Assembly: GCF_020037025.1 (NCBI RefSeq)
Contig: NZ_JAIQLH010000154.1
Span: forward strand, 1-35,427
Length of the DNA stretch: 35,427 nt
DNA from: Streptomyces huiliensis
Lineage (GTDB): Bacteria > Actinomycetota > Actinomycetes > Streptomycetales > Streptomycetaceae
Reading direction: 5' to 3'
Part shown: positions 29,348-35,427 of the stretch, one piece after another
How the letters are laid out: each line of letters begins with the position of its first letter
How positions within the stretch are numbered: position 1 is the stretch's first letter
Notes under the pieces: model-generated
Seen by the model: the letters and a program-made list of their open reading frames with translations, nothing else
What the model was told of the DNA's origin: nothing
The model's database searches: none
Made by a program: the position numbers and the translations under genes

Positions 29348-31606
29348 GTGACAGCAGCAACGCACTCCCCTCTCTTCCCTCAGGTGCCGGAGACCGCCGA
29401 CGCCGTGCTCGACGGGCTCGACCCGGAGCAGCGCGCGGTGGCGACGGCCCTGGGCGGGCCGGTGTGCGTGCTGGCCGGCGCCGGTACGGGCAAGACGCGG
29501 GCGATCACCCACCGGATCGCGTACGGCGTCCGGTCCGGGGTGTTCCAGCCGACGAGTGTGCTCGCCGTCACCTTCACCAACCGGGCGGCCGGCGAGATGC
29601 GCGGCCGGCTGCGCCAGCTCGGCGCGGCGGGGGTGCAGGCCCGGACGTTCCACTCGGCCGCGCTGCGCCAGCTGCAGTACTTCTGGCCCAAGGCAGTGGG
29701 CGGCGAGCTGCCCCGGCTGGCCGAGCGCAAGGTGCAGATCGTCGCGGAGGCGGCGGCCCGCTGCCGGATCCGGCTGGACCGCAACGAGCTGCGGGACGTG
29801 ACGTCCGAGATCGAGTGGTCCAAGGTCACCCAGACCGTCCCCGAGGACTACCCCGCCGCCATCGCCAAGGCCGGCCGCGAAGCCCCCCGCGACCCGGCGG
29901 AGACGGCCAGGATCTACGGGATCTACGAGCAGCTCAAACGCGAGCGCGGCGTGATCGACTTCGAGGACGTGCTGCTGCTCACCGTGGCCGTCCTCCAGGA
30001 CCGGCCGGACATCGCCGAGACCGTCCGGCGCCAGTACCAGCACTTCGTGGTCGACGAGTACCAGGATGTCAGCCCCCTCCAGCAGCGCCTGCTGGACCTG
30101 TGGCTGGGGGAGCGGGACAGCCTCTGCGTGGTCGGTGACGCCAGCCAGACCATCTACTCCTTCACCGGCGCCACCCCGGACCACCTGCTGAACTTCCGGT
30201 CCCGCCACCCGCGGGCCACGGTCGTCCGGCTCGTCCGCGACTACCGCTCCACGCCGCAGGTGGTGCACCTCGCCAACGGGCTGCTCGCCCAGGCCCGCGG
30301 GAAGGCCGCGGAGCACCGGCTGGAGCTCGTCTCCCAGCGCGAGAGCGGCCCCGAGCCCGGCTACGCCGAGTACGCCGACGAGCCGGCCGAGGCGGAGGGC
30401 GTCGCCCGCCGGATCCGCGACCTCATCGCCTCCGGGGTGCCCGCGAGCGAGATCGCGGTGCTCTACCGGATCAACGCCCAGTCCGAGGTCTACGAGCAGG
30501 CCCTCGCCGACGCGGGGGTGCCCTACCAGCTGCGGGGGGCCGAGCGGTTCTTCGAACGGCCCGAGGTGCGCGAGGCGCAGATCCTGCTGCGCGGCGCCGC
30601 ACGGGCGGGTGGCGGCACCGACCCGCAGCTGGCCGGCGCCGAGGACCTGCCCGCCCAGGTGCGGGCCGTGTTCTCGTCCCGGGGCTGGACCGCGGAGCCG
30701 CCGGCCGGCTCGGGCGCCGTCCGCGACCGCTGGGAGTCCCTCGCCGCCCTGGTGCGGCTCGCAGAGGACTTCGCCGCCGCCCGCCCCGGCGCGACCCTCG
30801 CCGATCTGGTCACCGAGCTCCAGGAGCGGATGGAGGCCCAGCACGCCCCCACGGTCGAGGGTGTGACGCTCGCCTCACTGCACGCCGCCAAGGGCCTGGA
30901 GTGGGACGCCGTCTTCCTGGTCGGCCTCACCGAGGGCATGATGCCGATCACCTACGCCAAGACGGACGAGCAGCTGGAGGAGGAGCGCCGCCTCCTCTAC
31001 GTCGGCGTCACCCGGGCCCGCCGGCACCTGACACTGTCGTGGGCTCTTTCCCGCTCGCCCGGCGGCCGTCCCTCCCGGCGTCCCAGCCGTTTCCTCAACG
31101 GTCTGCGGCCCGGATCTCCGGCCTCCGGCGCGGGCGCCGTGAGCTTCTCGGCCCCCCGCGGCCACGTCTCGTTCGGCTCCGGCTTCGGGGACGGTGCGGA
31201 GGACGGCCGCGGCCGTCCGGTCGCGGAAGGGCGTGGCAAGGGCCCGGCGCGGGCGCGCAGACCCGCACGGTGCCGGGTCTGCGGCCGGACGCTGACCGAC
31301 GCCGGCGAGATCAAGCTGATGCGCTGCGAGGACTGCCCCAGCGAGCTGGACGAGGGGCTGCACGAGCGGCTGCGTGACTGGCGGGCCGACCAGGCCCGGC
31401 GGCTCGGCCAGCCCGCCTTCTGCGTCTTCACCGACAAGACGCTGCTGGCCATCGCCGAGGCGGTGCCGGAGACGGAGGGGGAGCTCGCCGCCATCTCCGG
31501 GGTGGGCGTGCGCAAGCTGGGGCGGTTCGGAGCCGACGTCCTGGCCCTCTGCGCCGGCCGCGAGCCGGAGCGGCAGGAGGGCCTCGAGAATTCTCCGGAA
31601 AAATAG
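29348..31606 (+). CDS. uvrD2: UvrD2 DNA helicase with tetracysteine motif and HRDC domain
   Basis: 752 aa SF1 3'-5' helicase. Motifs visible are QRAVATAL, Walker A GAGTGKT at 44-50, FTNRAAGEM, DEYQDV at 236-241, GDASQTIYSFTGA, LASLHAAKGLEWDAVFLVG and YVGVTRARRHL. After a Gly/Arg-rich linker there is a tetracysteine module (C642, C645, C660, C663) and a C-terminal HRDC domain (about 670-735). This is the arrangement of mycobacterial UvrD2, where the tetracysteine part is important for helicase activity. GTG 29348 is 6 nt after a CAGCAT -10-like element, which suggests a leaderless mRNA. The end of the gene overlaps the AT-rich part of the wblC promoter. Confidence 0.94.
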   Translation: MTAATHSPLFPQVPETADAVLDGLDPEQRAVATALGGPVCVLAGAGTGKTRAITHRIAYGVRSGVFQPTSVLAVTFTNRAAGEMRGRLRQLGAAGVQARTFHSAALRQLQYFWPKAVGGELPRLAERKVQIVAEAAARCRIRLDRNELRDVTSEIEWSKVTQTVPEDYPAAIAKAGREAPRDPAETARIYGIYEQLKRERGVIDFEDVLLLTVAVLQDRPDIAETVRRQYQHFVVDEYQDVSPLQQRLLDLWLGERDSLCVVGDASQTIYSFTGATPDHLLNFRSRHPRATVVRLVRDYRSTPQVVHLANGLLAQARGKAAEHRLELVSQRESGPEPGYAEYADEPAEAEGVARRIRDLIASGVPASEIAVLYRINAQSEVYEQALADAGVPYQLRGAERFFERPEVREAQILLRGAARAGGGTDPQLAGAEDLPAQVRAVFSSRGWTAEPPAGSGAVRDRWESLAALVRLAEDFAAARPGATLADLVTELQERMEAQHAPTVEGVTLASLHAAKGLEWDAVFLVGLTEGMMPITYAKTDEQLEEERRLLYVGVTRARRHLTLSWALSRSPGGRPSRRPSRFLNGLRPGSPASGAGAVSFSAPRGHVSFGSGFGDGAEDGRGRPVAEGRGKGPARARRPARCRVCGRTLTDAGEIKLMRCEDCPSELDEGLHERLRDWRADQARRLGQPAFCVFTDKTLLAIAEAVPETEGELAAISGVGVRKLGRFGADVLALCAGREPERQEGLENSPEK

Positions 31607-31637
31607 TTTGCGTGCGTGGAGGGCCTACCCATAGCCT
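31599..31637 (+). promoter_or_regulatory. Candidate WhiB7/WblC-dependent promoter of wblC
   Basis: An A/T tract (GAAAAATA, ending 31605) lies about 2 nt before a -35-like TTGCGT (31608-31613). An 18-nt spacer follows, then TAGCCT (31632-31637). WhiB7-type activators need an AT-rich block just upstream of the -35 and autoregulate, so this fits positive feedback. The tract overlaps the last codons and stop of uvrD2. A second possible promoter is TTGGTT (31674-31679), 16 nt, TACTCA (31696-31701). Confidence 0.55.
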
Positions 31638-31756
31638 TCCGAGCAGGAAAGCAACGGCCCCTCGCGGGATCCGTTGGTTCCGTGCTGTACTGCTGTACTC
31701 AAACCGAACATGACGGGCCCCGGCCCGTCCCGAGACGCCGAGAGGAGGCGAGACCA

Positions 31757-32083
31757 ATGATCAGCTTCATCACCAGCAACAAAATGACCGATCGCCCGGT
31801 CTTCGCCATGCGTCCCCTCGGCATCGAGGCCGGCATCAGCGCCGCGCCGTCGTTCGGTTCCGTCCAGGGCACCGGTCTGTCCCTCGCCAAGCTGCCGATT
31901 TTCGAGTCGGCACTGGGCAATGAGCGACCGACCAAGGCGCCTGAGGTGGCGGAAACGGCAGTAGTGGCACGAGTCCGTGCCATTGCGGCGGAGACCGACG
32001 GCGCCGGTTCCCGGGCCAAGCAGTACCAGCACCACACGATGTGGGCCTTCCGTGGGCTCGAACCCTGGAGAGATCCAGCCTGA
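31757..32083 (+). CDS. Upstream ORF in the wblC leader (108 aa)
   Basis: ATG 31757 has a strong ribosome site (AGAGGAGG, 31741-31748) 8 nt upstream and the frame ends at TGA 32081-32083. The peptide starts MISFITSNKMTDRPVFAM and ends WAFRGLEPWRDPA. It has no signal peptide, membrane segment or domain I recognise. Third codon positions are visibly less G/C-biased than in neighbouring genes, with codons such as att, gca, gta and cga, as expected if the RNA or nascent peptide rather than a globular protein is under selection. Its stop lies 26 nt before an intrinsic terminator that precedes wblC. In whiB7/wblC leaders of actinobacteria an upstream ORF controls termination in response to ribosome-targeting antibiotics. 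I infer the same here. Confidence 0.7.
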   Translation: MISFITSNKMTDRPVFAMRPLGIEAGISAAPSFGSVQGTGLSLAKLPIFESALGNERPTKAPEVAETAVVARVRAIAAETDGAGSRAKQYQHHTMWAFRGLEPWRDPA

Positions 32084-32096
32084 TCGGCAGATCAGG
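32065..32096 (+). promoter_or_regulatory. Two small hairpins at the end of the upstream ORF
   Basis: Hairpin 1 is CTGGA-gaga-TCCAG (32065-32078) with a GNRA-type tetraloop. Hairpin 2 is CCTGATC-ggca-GATCAGG (32079-32096) and contains the stop codon of the upstream ORF. They abut and lie just before the terminator. A ribosome finishing the ORF would melt both, so they are candidates for the switching part of the attenuator. Confidence 0.6.
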
Positions 32097-32109
32097 TCGG
32101 CACCTTCCA

Positions 32110-32150
32110 GGGCCGCGGAACCCACACCGGGATCCGCGGCCCTTTTGTTT
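32110..32150 (+). terminator. Intrinsic terminator (attenuator) in the wblC leader
   Basis: GGGCCGCGGA (32110-32119) pairs perfectly with TCCGCGGCCC (32133-32142). After one A-A mismatch the stem extends by CCC/GGG to a 5-nt loop, and TTTTGTTT follows at 32143-32150. A U-tract is unusual for this GC-rich genome and marks a true rho-independent terminator. It lies 63 nt before the wblC start, so it would switch wblC off by default. TTCCGTGG (32048-32055) can pair with CCGCGGAA (32113-32120) as an antiterminator. Confidence 0.85.
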
Positions 32151-32213
32151 GCCCCCCGGCAGGGGGACCCAGCCCGGCCACCAGCCGGAAAACACAGACG
32201 AGGAACACACACC

Positions 32214-32585
32214 GTGCACATCAAGGCACACACCCCGTCAGTAGCCACCGACCTGATCCCCCCGCCCGTCCCCACGGAGGACTCCTTGACCCCCCTCGCT
32301 CCCCTCACCGCGCTCACCGACCTCGACGACGCGATCGAGAACCTCGGCACCCCCGTGCCGTGCCGCACCTACGACCCCGAGGTCTTCTTCGCCGAGTCCC
32401 CGGCCGACGTCGAGTACGCCAAGTCGCTCTGCCAGACCTGCCCGCTGCGTGAGGCCTGCCTCGCCGGGGCGAAGGACCGCCGCGAGCCGTGGGGCGTCTG
32501 GGGTGGCGAGCTCTTCGTCCAGGGCGTCGTCGTCGCCCGCAAGCGTCCCCGTGGCCGTCCGCGCAAGAACCCGGTCGCCGCATGA
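32214..32585 (+). CDS. wblC: WblC/WhiB7 antibiotic-resistance transcription factor
   Basis: 123 aa iron-sulfur protein that, as known for WhiB7 and WblC, binds the principal sigma factor and activates intrinsic resistance genes after translation stress. The four cluster cysteines are C50, C73, C76 and C82. The turn GVWGG is at 94-98. The C-terminus is a basic AT-hook-like RGRPRK (113-118) that contacts the AT-rich block upstream of target -35 sites and separates WhiB7/WblC from other WhiB proteins. The GTG start has GAGGA 9 nt upstream. The gene sits behind a long leader of roughly 570 nt (from the first candidate promoter) with an upstream ORF and intrinsic terminator. Position after uvrD2 matches mycobacterial whiB7. 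Confidence 0.96.
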   Translation: MHIKAHTPSVATDLIPPPVPTEDSLTPLAPLTALTDLDDAIENLGTPVPCRTYDPEVFFAESPADVEYAKSLCQTCPLREACLAGAKDRREPWGVWGGELFVQGVVVARKRPRGRPRKNPVAA

Positions 32586-32737
32586 ACCTCCACGGCACCA
32601 TCGACCGCCCCGTGACGCTCGACCCCCAGAAGCAGGTCCCGACGATGCACCGCCCGTCCCCCGAGCCGGCCGGCTCCGCCCTCTCCGCCCGTGATACCTC
32701 CGGCGCGATCGTCTCGCGTCAGAACAGGAACCTCGAA

Positions 32738-32908
32738 ATGCAACTCATCCCAGAAATCCTGGCCCGTGCGCATATGCACGAGCGCCTCCGCGAGGCCGAG
32801 TCGGAACGCAGGGCCGTCCGGCTCGCCGCCGCCCGCCGGATGCAGCGCCGCGCCGAGCGCGCCTCGCTGCGCGCCCGCAGGGCCTTGGCCATGGCCGTCA
32901 TGCAGTAG
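32738..32908 (+). CDS. Small basic helical protein, hypothetical (56 aa)
   Basis: ATG 32738 with AGGAA (32726-32730) 7 nt upstream. The peptide starts MQLIPEILARAHMHERLREA and is rich in Arg, Ala and Glu with no Pro after residue 5 and no Gly or Cys, so it is probably one or two long amphipathic helices. An in-frame ATG at 32582 overlaps the wblC stop (ATGA) and would give 108 aa, but has no ribosome site. The extra part is Pro-rich and unlike the rest. A strong terminator follows 23 nt later, so it may share the wblC transcript and its antibiotic induction. No function is known to me. Confidence 0.6.
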   Translation: MQLIPEILARAHMHERLREAESERRAVRLAAARRMQRRAERASLRARRALAMAVMQ

Positions 32909-32931
32909 ACGGCCGGGCAACGCTTGGTGAA

Positions 32932-32965
32932 CCGAGGGGCCGGTCCGAACGGACCGGCCCCTCGG
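32932..32965 (+). terminator. Strong terminator after the wblC-small protein unit
   Basis: A perfect 15-bp stem (CCGAGGGGCCGGTCC at 32932-32946 and its complement at 32951-32965) with a GAAC loop. There is no U-tract. Confidence 0.8.
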
Positions 32966-32984
32966 TGCGTCGGGGTGCGTCGGC

Positions 32985-33013
32985 CGGTCACCGGCCGTTC
33001 ACGGGGATATCGT
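32985..33013 (+). promoter_or_regulatory. Promoter of the 68-aa zinc-ribbon gene
   Basis: CGGTCA (32985-32990), a 17-nt spacer and TATCGT (33008-33013), placed 6 nt before GTG 33020. This gives a leaderless transcript and supports that start codon. Confidence 0.5.
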
Positions 33014-33019
33014 CTGGGA

Positions 33020-33226
33020 GTGGACCAGAAGACGCCTGACGCAGCGCAGTTGGACCCCGACGACCCCCGCCCCGTCACGTGTGCCCGCTGCGGCACCACC
33101 GCCGACGGCCCCCCGCCGACCTGGACCTGCTCCGTGGAGAACGGCAGCCGCCACTACTTCTGCGACGACTGTGCCCGGGCCAACATCAGAGCGATCGAGG
33201 GCCGCCTCGACTCCTCCTGGTGGTGA
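33020..33226 (+). CDS. Small zinc-ribbon-like protein, hypothetical (68 aa)
   Basis: Two CxxC knuckles (C21-C24 and C48-C51), with an extra C37 and H45 between, suggest one bound zinc. The C-terminus DSSWW is Trp-rich. There is no signal peptide or membrane helix, so it is cytoplasmic. GTG 33020 lacks a ribosome site but has a promoter ending 6 nt upstream, which suggests a leaderless mRNA. It lies between the wblC unit and a convergent ABC1 kinase gene. I recall similar proteins in this position in Streptomyces, but no function. Confidence 0.7.
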   Translation: MDQKTPDAAQLDPDDPRPVTCARCGTTADGPPPTWTCSVENGSRHYFCDDCARANIRAIEGRLDSSWW

Positions 33227-33229
33227 ACC

Positions 33230-33256
33230 CCGGGGCCCGCGCCGCGCGGGCCCCGG
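33230..33256. terminator. Bidirectional terminator between convergent genes
   Basis: CCGGGGCCCGC at 33230-33240 pairs with GCGGGCCCCGG at 33246-33256 across a 5-nt loop. It starts 4 nt after the zinc-ribbon gene and ends 10 nt before the minus-strand kinase stop. Confidence 0.8.
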
Positions 33257-33265
33257 CACGCCCGT

Positions 33266-34636
33266 TCAGGCGGGGGTCTCCTCCTGACTCCGGCTCCCGG
33301 CCGCCGCGAACCCCGGGACCCACGCCTCCATCTCGTCACGCAGCCGTACGGTCGCGCCCAGTTGGCAGAGCACTCCTATGGTGCTGGTGGTGACCCGGTG
33401 GATCAGCAGATATGCCGGCGGCAGATTGAGCTGACGGGCCAACTGGTAGGCGGGGGAGCGGGGGTCGGCGATCCGCGTCGCCTGCGCGCGCATCCAGTCG
33501 CGGGTGAAGGTGAACTCGTCCACCTGGGCCGGCTCGATGATCGGCAGCAGGTAGTCGAGCACCGCGCCCGGGTCGAGATCGATCCCCGGCTTGACGAACC
33601 CCTCGTCCCGCAGCAGCTCGTGGACCGCCTCCGCGTCGCCCTCCAGCGTCAGCCGCAGCGCCGTACCGATCTCCGGCGGGAGCCCCTGCGGCAGCCGGTC
33701 CACGGTGCCGAAGTCCAGCACGCCCAGCCGCCACTTCGCGGGCGGCCCGTCGGGGGCGCCCCCGGTCAGCAGCCGGAAGTTCCCCGGGTGCGGATCGGCG
33801 TGCAGGAGGCCGGTACGGGCAGCCCCCGAGAAAAGGAAGCGCGCCAGCAACTGCCCGGCCCGGTCCCGCTGCTCCTTGGTGCCGTCCGCTATCACCTCGG
33901 ACAACGGCACCCCCTCCAGCCACTCCGTCACCAGGACTTGGTCGGTGTGGTGCACCACGTCCGGGACGACGACGTCCGGGTCCCCGGCGAACTCCCGGGC
34001 GTGGGCGGCCTGGGCGCGGGCCTCCAGCCCGTAGTCCAGCTCCTCGGACACCCGGTCCCGCAACTCGGTGATCAGGGGCTTGATGTCCATGCCCGGGACC
34101 AGTGGCCCCAGCAGCCGGGCGAACCGGCCCAGTTGGGTGAGGTCGGACAGCAGGGCCTCCCCGGCCCCCGGGTACTGCACCTTGACCGCGACCTCGCGGC
34201 CGTCGTGCCAGACCGCCCGGTGCACCTGCCCGATCGACGCCGCCGCGGCCGGCTTGTCGTCGAACTCCTCGAACAGGTCCCGCCAGTCCTCTCCCAGCCG
34301 CTCCGCCAGAGCCGCGTGCACCGACTTCACCGGCATCGGGGGCGCCGCCTCCTGGAGCTTGGTCAGCGCCGCCCGGTAGGGGCTCGCCACCTGCTCCGGG
34401 AGGGCCGACTCGAAGACGGACAGCGCTTGGCCGAGCTTCATCGCCCCGCCCTTGAGCTGGCCCAGCGTGGCGAACAACTGCTCGGCCGTGCGCTGCTGCA
34501 ACTCCGCGGCGATCTTCTCCGCCGGCCGTCCGCCGATGCGTTTGCCGAGCCCGAGCGCGGTGCGTCCGGCGAACCCCAAGGGCAGCGCGGCCAACTTGGC
34601 GGTACGAGCGACCGCCTTGCGCGGTAGATCAGACAT
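33266..34636 (-). CDS. ABC1/UbiB (AarF) family atypical kinase
   Basis: 456 aa. This family has an atypical protein-kinase-like fold with ATPase activity, and elsewhere supports quinone or other lipid metabolism. Visible motifs are the KxGQ-type signature KLGQALSVFESALPEQV, an Ala-rich loop (AAAASIGQVHRA) replacing the usual Gly loop, the VAVKVQYPG lysine strand, EELDYGLEA (ExD), HADPHPGNF (catalytic loop) and LDFGTVDR (metal-binding Asp). All are intact, so it should bind nucleotide. ATG 34636 is preceded by GGAGG. A TTG at 34648 would place this ribosome site inside the gene and is rejected. It lies 42 nt downstream of the ThiF-like gene on the same strand. Its place next to wblC/whiB7 is conserved with mycobacteria. 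Confidence 0.9.
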   Translation of the reverse strand: MSDLPRKAVARTAKLAALPLGFAGRTALGLGKRIGGRPAEKIAAELQQRTAEQLFATLGQLKGGAMKLGQALSVFESALPEQVASPYRAALTKLQEAAPPMPVKSVHAALAERLGEDWRDLFEEFDDKPAAAASIGQVHRAVWHDGREVAVKVQYPGAGEALLSDLTQLGRFARLLGPLVPGMDIKPLITELRDRVSEELDYGLEARAQAAHAREFAGDPDVVVPDVVHHTDQVLVTEWLEGVPLSEVIADGTKEQRDRAGQLLARFLFSGAARTGLLHADPHPGNFRLLTGGAPDGPPAKWRLGVLDFGTVDRLPQGLPPEIGTALRLTLEGDAEAVHELLRDEGFVKPGIDLDPGAVLDYLLPIIEPAQVDEFTFTRDWMRAQATRIADPRSPAYQLARQLNLPPAYLLIHRVTTSTIGVLCQLGATVRLRDEMEAWVPGFAAAGSRSQEETPA

Positions 34637-34678
34637 GCGCCCCTCCAACTAGCTGAACGGCCACGCCGCGGACGGCGG

Positions 34679-35427
34679 TCACCCGGGCATTGTCCCGCGA
34701 GGGGCCCCCGCCGCCCGGGCACGGCCCCCATCGGGGGACCGCGCCGCGCCGCACGGACACCGCGGATGCGGCTCGATCGGGCGCGAGGACCAGTCCGGAC
34801 CCGGCAGAGCCAGCTCCAGGCGTGTCCCCACACCCACCGCGGACCCACCGTCGAGGAACGCGAGCGCCCACGACACGGTCAGTCCCGCCACGACCGTGGC
34901 CAGTGCCATGTCGCATGACGGTACCTCCGTCCGCCGGCCGGACTTCCACTGGGCGACCATCCGGGGCCAGGCCGCGTCCCGCGCCGCGCGGTCCAGCGCC
35001 AGGCACTCGGCACACGCCGACCGGCCGGGCAGCACCAACGGGCCGACCACGCCCGTGGCCTCCGCCACCCCCGCGTACAGGTGGGGCGTCTCCGCCGTCA
35101 TCGCCTCCCGGGCCCCCGCCGGATCGGGCGCCCACACCGCCACCCCGTCCCGCGGCGCGAACACCGTCAGCGCCAGCGGCGGCGCGTACTCCCCGGCCCC
35201 GGCCCCGGACCCGGCTCCGGCCCCGCTCCCGGACCCGTCCGCCCGCGCCCTCTGCCGGACCAGTGGCGCCGCCTCCCGCACCGCCCGCCGGGCCGCCGCG
35301 TCCCGCCGCTCGCCCGTCCGCTCCGCGCCCACCCCGCAGGGGCCGACGTCCCAGGGCTCGACGTACCCGCCGTCGAGCACGTCCACCTGCCCGACGCCGG
35401 AGGCCGACAGCAGGGCGGCCACCGCGG
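34679..35427 (-). CDS. ThiF/E1-like protein, 5' end outside window
   Basis: The frame is open to the right edge, so the N-terminal part, including the start and any nucleotide loop, is missing. About 249 residues are visible. The segment GVGQVDVLDGGYVEPWDVGPCGV resembles the ThiF/E1 strand that follows the nucleotide loop. Later come ACAEC (pair 1) and RCPCG near the end (pair 2), a likely zinc site, with PSCDMALATVVAGLTVSW between. A Gly-Ser-Ala repeat (about window residues 70-80) forms a flexible insert. It could activate a small carrier protein or peptide, or be a catalytically changed member. It probably forms an operon with the downstream ABC1 kinase (42 nt gap). Confidence 0.7.
   Translation of the reverse strand, partial: AVAALLSASGVGQVDVLDGGYVEPWDVGPCGVGAERTGERRDAAARRAVREAAPLVRQRARADGSGSGAGAGSGAGAGEYAPPLALTVFAPRDGVAVWAPDPAGAREAMTAETPHLYAGVAEATGVVGPLVLPGRSACAECLALDRAARDAAWPRMVAQWKSGRRTEVPSCDMALATVVAGLTVSWALAFLDGGSAVGVGTRLELALPGPDWSSRPIEPHPRCPCGAARSPDGGRARAAGAPRGTMPG

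Noticed and set aside
31977..32213. N-terminal extension of WblC through the terminator
   Set aside because: It would require translating through the attenuator hairpin. WhiB family length and the ribosome site support GTG 32214.

Overview
The window is about 35 kb of very GC-rich DNA with strong third-position G/C, frequent GTG starts, WhiB and mycoredoxin genes and several apparently leaderless genes. This points to a Streptomyces-type actinomycete chromosome. I see no rRNA, tRNA, insertion sequence, integrase, CRISPR array or replication origin.

Layout. (1) 1-2929, plus strand: the 3' end of a multi-pass membrane protein with a Ser-Gly-His repeat tail, a 51-residue small protein, an extended SDR sugar-nucleotide epimerase/dehydratase and a spherulin-4 family protein, all overlapping and probably translationally coupled. 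This looks like an exopolysaccharide (possibly Pel-like) locus. (2) 3014-4192: MoeZ, the ThiF-rhodanese activator of sulfur-carrier proteins, behind a SigR-like promoter. (3) 4402-5246: two GntR/UTRA fragments, one without a DNA-binding domain and one internally deleted. (4) 5262-8955, minus strand: two paralogous secreted lipoprotein tripeptidyl-aminopeptidase-type hydrolases flanking a small membrane protein. (5) 9137-12354, minus strand: a molybdate operon with a MerR-like/Mop regulator, ModA and a fused ModB-ModC. (6) 12446-15060: a divergent MmyB-type XRE regulator and an MFS exporter. (7) 15104-17902, minus strand: a large membrane protein joining a degenerate kinase-like domain to a UPF0104/LPG-synthase-like flippase domain. 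(8) 18088-28844, plus strand: alkyltransferase-like protein, AdnA, AdnB, an M20 peptidase and NudC. (9) 28922-33226: mycoredoxin (minus), then UvrD2, a long regulatory leader with an upstream ORF and an intrinsic terminator, WblC/WhiB7, and two small conserved-looking proteins. (10) 33266-35427, minus strand: an ABC1/UbiB kinase preceded by a ThiF-like protein cut by the window edge.

How it works together. From memory, moeZ, the alkyltransferase-like gene, adnAB, nudC, mycoredoxin, uvrD2, whiB7 and the ABC1 kinase lie together in the same order in mycobacteria. The block is therefore an old actinobacterial stress and DNA-repair neighbourhood, opened here between moeZ and the alkyltransferase-like gene by about 13.9 kb of other genes. 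Control signals readable in the DNA fit this: a SigR-type promoter at mycoredoxin and a near-match at moeZ (thiol stress), a RecA-NDp/PafBC-type promoter directly before adnB (DNA damage), and an attenuator before wblC (ribosome-targeting antibiotics). The most interesting signals are the wblC leader, the intra-operonic adnB promoter, the pseudokinase-flippase fusion, the Pel-like cluster and a Streptomyces-type palindromic repeat embedded in frame in adnB.
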